Shown here: positions 44,972 through 53,184 of the stretch, in pieces
Position numbering within the stretch: position 1 is the stretch's first letter
Layout: every line of letters starts with the position of its first letter
The notes under the pieces: model-generated
Databases searched by the model: none
Seen by the model: only the letters and a program-made list of their open reading frames with translations
What the model was told of the DNA's origin: nothing
NCBI GenBank assembly: GCA_030849075.1
Contig: JASAOO010003473.1
Span: 1 to 64,000 of the forward strand
Source of the DNA: Zelonia costaricensis
Lineage: Eukaryota > Euglenozoa > Kinetoplastea > Trypanosomatida > Trypanosomatidae
Reading direction: 5' to 3'
DNA: 64,000 nucleotides
Position numbers and translations under genes: made by a program

Positions 44972-45607
44972 GTGAACAGCACAAAAAGAAGGCGACGCAG
45001 AAACGCAAAGGAAGCGAAGAGCAGAGCGCAGCAGAATGAAGTAAAGCAAGCAAAGCCGAAGCGAGGGAGGGGCCTTTCAGGAAAGGAGCGGGGGGTGAAA
45101 CACAAGAGAGGCGCTTAATGTCTGACGCAGGGGCGTGTGTGTGTGTGTGTGTGTTGGTGTGTGGGTGTGCAGCAAGTGCAAGGGAAGAGAAGAACGAGGG
45201 GAGATGATGCAGCGAGGAAAAGCACGATCTGGGCTTCAAGGCTGACGGAAGAACGTCCGCAGGCCACGTCTCGTCTAGCGGGCCTCACGCAATAGCCAAT
45301 CGAACGGCATGCATGCTTCAGGAGCAGCTCCTCGGCATTGCTTTCTTGTGTGTGTTCGCATTGTTGACTTCGATGTGCAGAGGTGATGAAAGCGAAAGGG
45401 GGAGGGGGCAGATGGGAAGCCGGCAACAGCGCCGTCCCTGTTCCACTCCCACCTCCCCTACTGAAGTAAACGAAGCTCTAGATAAAAACCTGTGAGAACT
45501 ATGCCCCAACGCCAACCCATCAAAAACGCCGCCGTTAGCGCAGGCTCGCAGTGCTTTCCGCGCGGCCACATCGCCGTCCCTCACACGATACTGACCTTTT
45601 CGCCTTC
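44972..45607 (-). other. Intergenic region
   Basis: About 640 bases with no credible gene. A GT run is at about 45135-45154. The remainder is ordinary UTR-like sequence. Confidence 0.6.
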
Positions 45608-46963
45608 CTAATCGGACTTTCCCGTCGGCGCCAGCGACCCGCGGCGGTGCATCGGCGGGGCGTACCGCGGGATGGGCTGGTACACGGGCTTCTGGATCTC
45701 GTCCGCCTCCAGCTGCGCACGCAGCGGGGAGAGCTGGTCACCGTGCCGGCGCCGGCCCCCCGCAAAGAGCCGCGCATTCTTCGCGATGTCGCGGCTGTTG
45801 TAGTTGAACGCAGAGGCCTTGTGGCCGGTGCTGTTCGCGTATCCGCCACCGTTCATCGTACCGCGGGCGAAGCGGGCGGTCATGCAGACGCTGCGCATCG
45901 CAATCCCCAGCTTCCGCGGCTCCGACCACGCCACCGGGAAGGGGTTCAGGCCCGACTCGCCGAGCCGCTCCATCGAGACGGGGAAGTCCTGGTCGCACAG
46001 CACGTCGTAGACGTAGTTGGCGCCGGCGATGTGGGAGAAGAAGAAGCAGCCGGGCTCGAGCTTGACGACTTGCCAGGGTACCTTGGGCATCCGCTTCGCC
46101 GTCTGCTCGGCCGCCCGGTGCCCGTGCTCCGTGTCGCTGATGACGAGGGTGCGCTGCCCGGCAAAGGCAAGAATCTCGCTGAGCGGTGGACTTTCCGGCA
46201 GCATCTCGATCGGCTCGACCGAGAGGCCGCGTGCGAGCTGCGCCTCCTCGTCCGACGGCGCCATGGCACCCGTCATGGTCAGCATAGAGAGCTTGTTGGT
46301 GCGCGGCGTGCCGTAGCCCATAAGGATGCCATGCGTCGTGGAAACGAAGTCGCTCCCGCTTGCGCGGCCGCCCTTCACGTCCTGCAGGGCGTGGTTCACG
46401 TCGCCGGTGGAGCCCCAGCCGCGCAGATACCGGATCGTCTCGCTCACCTCCGCGGAGCGGTGCTCGCGGCCGACCTTGGGCATCGGGAAGATCACCTCGT
46501 AGTGCTGGAAGAAGAGGTCGTTGGCGAAGAGGCAGTCGTAGTACGGGCAGCCCTTCATCTCGTAGACCTGCTCGATCAGCTGGGTCTGCCGCAGCACCTC
46601 GAAGAACTCCTTGACCTGCCGCACCAGCAGCTCGCCGTCGACCTCCTCCCCGCTGGGCGAGTGGGTGGGGATGCTGTCGGTGGGGGGCAGCCGATAGAGC
46701 ACGTTGGTGTAGCGCCGCGTGGGCGTCCGCAGCGCGGAGGGCCGAGAGTGTGCACTGTGCGGCGAGGTACCGGCGCATGTCAGCACGCTCGTCAGCGCCG
46801 CTGCCGAAACGCGAACGGTCGTCGACGCAGACGCCCTCATCGCGAGAAACGACGACGAAGAAGATGCGGTGGCGTTGAAGCCGTGGCTGCTGACGCTGCG
46901 GATCATGTCGCGGCTGCTGCCGCCGCGGCCGCGAAGGGCTGCGACGAGACGGCTGCGAGGCAT
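45608..46963 (-). CDS. Pentein-fold (DDAH/amidinotransferase-like) protein, probably mitochondrial
   Basis: The 451-residue protein uses the ATG at 46963, because the N-terminus MPRSRLVAALRGRGG is basic and Ser/Ala-rich like a mitochondrial presequence, whereas the longer frame adds only low complexity. The central region has SDFVST then GILMGYGTPRTN (about 203-221), which resembles the F-x-G-x-S-x-R-T-N element of dimethylarginine dimethylaminohydrolase and arginine deiminase. It is followed by LEPGCFFFSHIAGANY, like the conserved substrate-site strand. These enzymes hydrolyse or transfer guanidino groups with a Cys-His-Glu triad. In the C-terminal region where a catalytic Cys would be expected (GGGYANSTGHKASAFN, about 370-386) I see no Cys. 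Either the assignment is only fold-level or the protein is not a classical hydrolase. Moderate confidence for the fold, low for activity. Confidence 0.7.
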   Translation of the reverse strand: MPRSRLVAALRGRGGSSRDMIRSVSSHGFNATASSSSSFLAMRASASTTVRVSAAALTSVLTCAGTSPHSAHSRPSALRTPTRRYTNVLYRLPPTDSIPTHSPSGEEVDGELLVRQVKEFFEVLRQTQLIEQVYEMKGCPYYDCLFANDLFFQHYEVIFPMPKVGREHRSAEVSETIRYLRGWGSTGDVNHALQDVKGGRASGSDFVSTTHGILMGYGTPRTNKLSMLTMTGAMAPSDEEAQLARGLSVEPIEMLPESPPLSEILAFAGQRTLVISDTEHGHRAAEQTAKRMPKVPWQVVKLEPGCFFFSHIAGANYVYDVLCDQDFPVSMERLGESGLNPFPVAWSEPRKLGIAMRSVCMTARFARGTMNGGGYANSTGHKASAFNYNSRDIAKNARLFAGGRRRHGDQLSPLRAQLEADEIQKPVYQPIPRYAPPMHRRGSLAPTGKSD

Positions 46964-47476
46964 CGATAGCGAGGACGGAAATGAGAAGAAGAGAGGGAGC
47001 AGGAGAGAAGACGGAGCAGGGGGGGGCTGGGCGGAAAGCCGTGCACGCGTTTCACACGTCGTGCTGTTTGTTTGGTGCTGGTGTTGGTGGTGAGAGGAGG
47101 AGGAGGAGGGGTGTCGAAGGACATCAACGGGTGCATCAGAGGGGGAGAGGGCAGGCAATGCGGAAGAGAGCGAGCGGCGAGCCGCACATTACCAGCGGAC
47201 CACGGCGGACCAGCGCTCCTTCGTCGCGGCACCACTGCGTCTCTCGTAGTGCCTTGTTCTTCTGCCGTTGTGGGTGGTGTGGATCGGTGCAGAGGGAATA
47301 GGAGTGCCTCGCCGTCCGCGCCGCCTGGTCGGCAACGAGCAACGCTTGACGGCGATGAGCACGATGACAGAGAGAGAGACGCAAGCGAACTAGTCGTACC
47401 CCTTCCGGGTCCACGGCCATGAGCAGCACAGGCCCATGGGGAGATGCAACCACAGCGCACGCGTGCGTACGCGTGG
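46964..47476 (-). other. Intergenic region
   Basis: About 510 bases. The plus strand is purine-rich just upstream of the pentein-like gene (46979-47030), giving pyrimidine tracts on the sense strand. No gene is seen. Confidence 0.6.
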
Positions 47477-48610
47477 TCAGGGAGAGGCAACACGCACGAC
47501 GAGCTTCTTGTGGTTCGTCTTGCCCGTGGCGGAGCGGTCAAGAGCGGTGGCGGCCTCGGCGAAGGGCAGCACCTCAACGTCCATGGCGAAGGCCCCGTTC
47601 ACGTACAGCTCCGCGACCTCGTCCCCGACGCAGCGCAGCTGTGGCCGCGTCAGCGGGTGGCCGTGCAGCCCGTTCAGGAACACGTAGTGCACGGAGAGCT
47701 GCCGGCGGAAGAGGGTGTCACTCGTCGGCACGAGCACGCCAGAGAGCAGGCACACGGCGCCGCCGAAGCGCAGGACATCCGTGAAGGCCTCGGCGTCCTG
47801 CGTGTTGGTCACGGCGAGGTAGTAGTCCACGCCGTAGTCCTCCGTCGCCGCCAGCACCTCGTCCACCATCGCCGCGCCGTGCGCGTAGTCGAGCACGACG
47901 TCTGCACCCAAGCCCCGCACGTACGCCGCGTTGCTCGCCGAGCAGGAGGCGAAGACGAAGAGACCCATGTGGTGGGCGAGGTGCACCGCGGCGCTCCCGA
48001 CGCCGCCCGAAGCACCGTCGATGAAGATGCTGCGGCCCTGCTCGATGCGCAGCTTGTCGAAGAGGGCGATGTAGGCGGTCCACACCGCACACGGAATCGC
48101 GGCCGCCTCCTCGAAGGACACCGGCTGCGGCCCGCGGCCCTCTGGGATGGGCACCACGACGGACTCCTCCAGCACGGCGTACTCGCACATCGACCCGCCG
48201 GCGGCGCTGTACAGACTCGAGTGGAACATGACGCGGTCCCCCACTTTACACGCCTTCACCTTCGGCCCAACACTCTCGATCACGCCGGCGCCGTCCACGC
48301 CGACCATGTACGGGTACGGGTACGGCACGGGTGGGTGGTGCATGTTCTTGAACCCCGGCAGCGCCGTGGCCCCAGCCACATCGGGGCCGCCGCCGGAGGT
48401 GGCCGACGGGAACATAGTGCGCTTCCAGTCCACCGGGTTCACACTCGCAGCGTGCACCTTCACGCGCACCTGCGTGGGACCTGGTGCGGGGATCTGGACA
48501 TCATCCAGCGTCATGGCGTTGGGCGTCCACTGCTTAGAGGGGGCGTCGACGCACCAGCCCTTGCACGACACCGGGGCAGCCGCGGCCTGCTTGACCGGCG
48601 GGTTCACCAT
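47477..48610 (-). CDS. Quinone oxidoreductase-like MDR-superfamily protein (copy 1)
   Basis: The 377-residue member of the medium-chain dehydrogenase/reductase superfamily is of the zinc-independent NADPH:quinone reductase type. The N-terminal GroES-like domain includes VKVHAASVNPVDWKR (about 50-64) and GVDGAGVIESVG (104-115). The nucleotide-binding loop is GASGGVGS at 199-206, the variant typical of quinone oxidoreductases. No structural-zinc four-Cys cluster is present. The predicted reaction is NADPH-dependent reduction of quinones or enones; the substrate is unknown. The longer frame from 49159 is rejected because the added 183 residues are His/Ser/Thr low complexity and MVNPPVKQ begins the recognisable protein. 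The neighbouring gene upstream is a paralogue, so the pair arose by tandem duplication. Confidence 0.88.
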   Translation of the reverse strand: MVNPPVKQAAAAPVSCKGWCVDAPSKQWTPNAMTLDDVQIPAPGPTQVRVKVHAASVNPVDWKRTMFPSATSGGGPDVAGATALPGFKNMHHPPVPYPYPYMVGVDGAGVIESVGPKVKACKVGDRVMFHSSLYSAAGGSMCEYAVLEESVVVPIPEGRGPQPVSFEEAAAIPCAVWTAYIALFDKLRIEQGRSIFIDGASGGVGSAAVHLAHHMGLFVFASCSASNAAYVRGLGADVVLDYAHGAAMVDEVLAATEDYGVDYYLAVTNTQDAEAFTDVLRFGGAVCLLSGVLVPTSDTLFRRQLSVHYVFLNGLHGHPLTRPQLRCVGDEVAELYVNGAFAMDVEVLPFAEAATALDRSATGKTNHKKLVVRVASP

Positions 48611-49966
48611 CTCCGTGAGGGCGTATGTGTCAAGGAGGGAGAGGAAAAACAGAGACCGATGGCAAGCGCTTTCACAAGCTGTGGCTTGTTCTGGTTGCGT
48701 GGCAGGGAGGGGTGCTTCTGCACGCTCAAAATGAGTCTGAATGGGAAGGTCGTCTACGTCAGTGCGCACAGCAGAGCCCGCTGATCTACGTGTAGGGATT
48801 CCGCCGACGTGTGAGGTGTGAGTGTGTGAACGAAATGAGTTGAGGTGTTGAGTTGGCAGGAGCGGACGCACGCTCTGTGATGCGCCGCATCGCTCGCCGC
48901 GGACGATACACACGCAAACACAGTACATCGAGAAAGAGGGGGGTAAGGTGTGAGGGCAAGGCAAGTGAAGGACGAGAAGCCCGCCCGAGGAGGCGAGTGC
49001 TGTGTCAGCTTTACTGTGAATGCAGTCTTCTCCTTTGTGGACACCTTGTGCGTGTAGCGAGGCACCAACGACTTTCGTCCGGTGCTGCCAGCGTACGTCT
49101 GTGTCGTCGCTGTCTCGCCTTTGAAGACGGGACCCTGTCTTGAAGCACGCGCTCGCCAAGGTGCCTCACCTTTCCTCTCTCGGTTCAGAGATCAACAGAA
49201 GCGACGTGCTCCTGTTTGGCGCCGAGGCTCCTGCCGCTGCTGTTGAGGAGCTTGCGCAAGAGTGTACGTTCACAAATGAAGGGGATGAGACTAGGGGCTG
49301 CCTTTCCTTTTTTCTACAGTCCCGATGGGGTGTTGGTCGTCGCAGTTACCGTTGTCGTCCTGGACGTTTCGTCCTTGTGAGGGAGGGAGGAGACAGAGAG
49401 CGCGGACAAAGCCCGAGCTGGGGGGGGGGGCGACGAGCTGCGGCGGAGAGAAGCAGAATGAAACGGGAGGAGGTGAGGCGGTATGGAAGGCGGGGAGGGA
49501 GGGAGGAGGGCGCAGATAGCCCAGCACTCCCTCGTGTTCCCTCCCCCCCCCCCTCTCCAACTTCTCCGCCCCCCCCCCTCCCCCCTCTTTGTCTTGGTTG
49601 TATGTTCCACCAGGTATCCTCCGTCACCGCACAGGCGGCACCATTGACAGGGGCCGCCCGTGCGAAGGAAAGGAAAAGGGGGAGGGAGAGGACGTTGAGG
49701 CGGCGGGTGCGCGCAACACGCCAGACGCCAGACGTCTCCTCACTGAGTGAGATGGCGGCATCCATGACCGCGACAGCAGCGCAAAACGACGGTTGACAGC
49801 GCCAGACGCGTCGGCCAGGCAGCCACCTGACACGCCGCAGCTGCTCCTCATGCCCCTTTCGTCTGCTTCCCGCCTCTCTCTCCGTGAGCATCTCCCGCTC
49901 CCCTACCCCCACCCCCGTTCCCTGCGCGCTCGACACAGCTCACCGCGTTCCGGAGCCGTGCTGTGG
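48611..49966 (-). other. Intergenic region between the two MDR paralogues
   Basis: 1.36 kb without a credible gene. It contains C and G homopolymer blocks (about 49422-49431 and 49543-49590) and UTR-like sequence. An AG after a mixed pyrimidine stretch near 48719 could serve as the acceptor for copy 1. Confidence 0.55.
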
Positions 49967-51406
49967 TTATGCGCCGCCGGCTGCCGCAGGACCCCCGGCG
50001 GCGTCCGCGTCAGCGGCGGCCGCCATCTCCGCTGCCTGCGCCTGACGCTGCGCCTTCTCGTAGAGCTGCACCCGGCGGCGCCGCTGCCGCTCCTCCTGGT
50101 CCTCGTTCATGTGGTAGCTTGTCAGCACAATCTTTCCACGCCCATGGGTGGACGCCACGACGTCCAGCGCCTCCGTCGCCTGCACAAACGGCACCTGCTC
50201 CGTCTTTACGCTGAAGGCGCCCTGCGCGTAGAGGGCGAGCACGAGCTGGCCCAAGGGCTGCAGCTGCTTCCGCGCGGCCCGGTCCTGGTGTTGCACGCCG
50301 AGGAAGATGTAGTGCACCGACAGCTGCCGCCGGAACAGCATCGAGCTGCAGGGTGTCAGCAGTCCCGTCAGAACACACAGCGCCCCACCAAAGCGCACCG
50401 CCTCCGCGTGCGGCTCCGCAAGTGGCGCACCGGCGCACTCCAGCAAGTAGTCGACGCCGTAGTTCTCCGTGTGCTTCAGGATTTCCTTGACGACATCGGT
50501 GCGGGTGTAGTCCACCACGAAGTCCGCGCCGAGGTCCTGCACGTAGCGCACATTAGGCGTCGAGCAGGTCGCGATGACGTACAGCCCGAAGTAGTGCGCG
50601 AGCTGCACCGCAACAGAGCCGACACCGCCCGAGGCGCCGGAGATGAAGATGGTCCGCTGCGGCTCGATGCGCAGCTTGTCAAATAGCGCCGTGTACGCCG
50701 TGGCCCCCGCCACCGGCAGCGTTGCCGCCTCCACAAAGTCGATCAGACGGCCCGGGACCGGTTGCTGCCCCGCCGGTCCCGCGGGGGTGGTCAGCTCTGG
50801 CAGCCGCCACGCAATGTCCGCGTCGACGACGACGTACTGGCAGAAGGTGCCGCCAGCGCCCTTTGTGAAGTCGGCGAGGAACGCGACCCGGTCGCCGACG
50901 CACAGGCCGGTAGGGTGCGCGGGTGCCGCGGCTGTCGTCGCGTCCCCATTGCCCTGTTCAGCATCGGACGAGGAGGCGGCCCAGCCGACGCTCTCGACGA
51001 CGCCGGCGCCCTCGAAGCCCACGATGCAGGGAAACTCGAAGAGGGGCCGCGGGTGGCGGGACGTGTGCGTGCTGCGCCCCGACACCGCCGCCACCGACGA
51101 CCCTGGCACCACCGCGGTGCGGTGTGCATCGGCGGGGTTGACGCCGGCTGCGTAGACTTTCACACGGATTTGATCAGGCCCCGGCACGGGCACGTGGATG
51201 TCGGCGGAGTACCGCATGTTCTGCCGCGTCCACCGCGGACTGCCGTGTGGCGCCACCCACCCCGCACACAGGATGGGCTTGCCCGAGGTGGCGGTGAAGT
51301 CGAGATCGGACGGCTTCAGCGACGGCACCGGGACATCGGGCAGGACGTGGAAGGGCGGCGGCGGCGCCGACGAGTCCGGCTTGCCGGCAGAGTTCTTGTT
51401 GCCCAT
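49967..51406 (-). CDS. Quinone oxidoreductase-like MDR-superfamily protein (copy 2), possible N-myristoylation
   Basis: The 479-residue protein is paralogous to the next gene downstream. It shares the GroES-like domain (VKVYAAGVNPADAHR, GFEGAGVVESVG at 130-141), the loop GASGGVGS (257-264) and the stretch MLFRRQLSVHY. It differs by an N-terminal extension starting MGNKNSAG, which fits an N-myristoylation context (Gly2, Ser6), by an Ala/Asp insertion near 143-166, and by a C-terminal extension rich in Glu/Arg/Gln then Ala. Predicted activity is NADPH-dependent quinone or enone reduction, substrate unknown. Membrane attachment through a lipid anchor is inference from the N-terminus. The start is the first Met after a good acceptor about 107 bases upstream. 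Confidence 0.88.
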   Translation of the reverse strand: MGNKNSAGKPDSSAPPPPFHVLPDVPVPSLKPSDLDFTATSGKPILCAGWVAPHGSPRWTRQNMRYSADIHVPVPGPDQIRVKVYAAGVNPADAHRTAVVPGSSVAAVSGRSTHTSRHPRPLFEFPCIVGFEGAGVVESVGWAASSSDAEQGNGDATTAAAPAHPTGLCVGDRVAFLADFTKGAGGTFCQYVVVDADIAWRLPELTTPAGPAGQQPVPGRLIDFVEAATLPVAGATAYTALFDKLRIEPQRTIFISGASGGVGSVAVQLAHYFGLYVIATCSTPNVRYVQDLGADFVVDYTRTDVVKEILKHTENYGVDYLLECAGAPLAEPHAEAVRFGGALCVLTGLLTPCSSMLFRRQLSVHYIFLGVQHQDRAARKQLQPLGQLVLALYAQGAFSVKTEQVPFVQATEALDVVASTHGRGKIVLTSYHMNEDQEERQRRRRVQLYEKAQRQAQAAEMAAAADADAAGGPAAAGGA

Positions 51407-51512
51407 GGTCGCGTCGCGCTCTCCTCAACACTCGCCTTTTAAACCAGCTTCTCTCTGCGTGCTCCAGCAACGGACGCGCAGCGAGGCGGTAGGGCGCCGC
51501 ACCGGGGGGATG

Positions 51513-51570
51513 CTGCGTCCGGAAGGGTGAGAGGAATGTAGGGGGGGGGGGGGCAAAATGAAAGAAAAAC
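51513..51570 (-). promoter_or_regulatory. Candidate spliced-leader acceptor for MDR copy 2
   Basis: On the minus strand a T/C-rich region with a C run of about 13 (51540-51553) leads to GACGCAG with AG at 51514-51513. Ahead of the C run lies a TTTTTCTTTC block. Confidence 0.4.
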
Positions 51571-53184
51571 TAAGGAGAGCGATATCAATCGCCACGACAC
51601 ACACACACACGTTCGTACAGTTGAGAAACAAGCCGTGCACAAGATCTACTGGGTCTACAGGCCACGGAAAAACGAGGTGGTAGACCGGGGGACGTGCTCG
51701 CACAGACAGGGACGAGCCCCCAAACGTACGCACCCTTATTGTCCCCCCTCGAATGGCGACGCTACGCAGCACACAGACAAACACACCAACACGCACCGAG
51801 GGGAGGAGGACCGCCGGTGTGCGTGAGGTGCGTGTGTGGGTGTGGGTGTGTGTGTGTGTGTGTGTGTGAGTGAGAGAAGGGACGAGGAAATGCAGCAGAG
51901 GATAAAAAGCTCACACGACAAGGACCGAGCGAGAAGAGAAGGGAGGAGGGGAGAAAACGACGCAATGCGTACCGTGGAAACGAACGAGAGCGATCACGCA
52001 GAGGCGCACGAAAAAGAGGCGGAGCGCGGCGGGGCGGCGGCGCTCGCACAAACCAAAAACGCAAGAGAGAGACGGTGCGACGGGAGTGGGGTGGCGCGGC
52101 ACAGCCCGTGGAGCAAAGACGCGCTTATGGGACGTGACGGAAAGGGGGAGAGGGAGGAGGGAGGCCAGAGAACTGTAGAGGAACAGGGAGGTGACAAGAA
52201 GGGTCGCGAAGGAAGAAGAGGAGGGGGGGCGTTCGAATTGTGGAGCTGTTGGTTGCCGCAGAGCGCCAAAGTCGGGGTGCAGCTTCGCGTTCGAGCGCGC
52301 GAAGATGGAGTCCCAAACGCCACGATGAATGGCGCCAGGGCACGCGGAGATGTGACGAGCAAAAAAGAGATTTGAAAAGGAGGGGGAGACGAAGAGAGAC
52401 GTGAAGAGGGGCAGCGTGAACGCGGCATGGCGCGCGCGTGTGTGTGTGGCGCACAGACGGCCCCCAGACCGCTCCCATTTCTACCCGAGCCGCCTCCCTC
52501 CTCTCCGTGCAGCTTTCCGTCACGAAGATGCGTGCCCAAGAGCGGCCCGTTTGACGGGGACTCGCTCTCAATGCGGCGCCTCACCGCTCGTCTCTGTGCG
52601 TCGAGTGCACGCAGAGCTTATCCAGCTGCACAGGACCGCCATGTGTCGGCAGCCTGCAGCTGCCCTTTCTCATTCTCTTTGTTTCTCGCTAGCCTCCACC
52701 TTACGCTCGTGTGCTGCCAAGTCATAGGGCCTGTGAGCTGCGTCGTGTCGTCGTAATTCTGAGTTTCGTTTATGTGTGTGTATGCGTATTAGTCGCACAG
52801 GATAGCGGCTTTCTCTATGACGCAGTGCGCAACGATGCCGTCGGCGAGAGAGGGAGTGGACGAGGGGCGGGGGACCTGAAATGAGAAAGGGAGATAACGG
52901 GCTCGCCGGTGGACTTGCCCGCCGTCTCTGCCTCCTCCCTCTCCGCCGAACCACTTGAACATGTGCACGAGGAAGGAAAGCGGCATTGCGTTGAAGTCAT
53001 CTATAACGGTGCCTCTGAAAGGCAGTGCAAGGTGCGTGCGCTTCCAGTCAGCACCTCACACGGTCACGCACGCCCCGGGGGGGTGGGGGCTCTCCTCATA
53101 AGGTCAAGCATCCCCACCGTTCGAGAAACACACTGCCCATCACAAGCCAAACACCAGCGCCATAGCCCCCCCCCAAATCTCTTC
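51571..53184 (-). other. Intergenic region upstream of MDR copy 2
   Basis: 1.6 kb with no credible gene. A GT run lies at about 51845-51868. A long purine-rich plus-strand zone (51868-52240) is pyrimidine-rich on the sense strand. The right part should include the 3' UTR of the CAF-1 subunit gene. Confidence 0.6.
51845..51868. repeat. (GT)n microsatellite
   Basis: Pure GT run in the intergenic region. Confidence 0.85.

Noticed and set aside
48611..49159. 183-residue N-terminal extension of MDR copy 1
   Set aside because: Low-complexity His/Thr/Ser sequence; family homology begins right after the Met at 48610.
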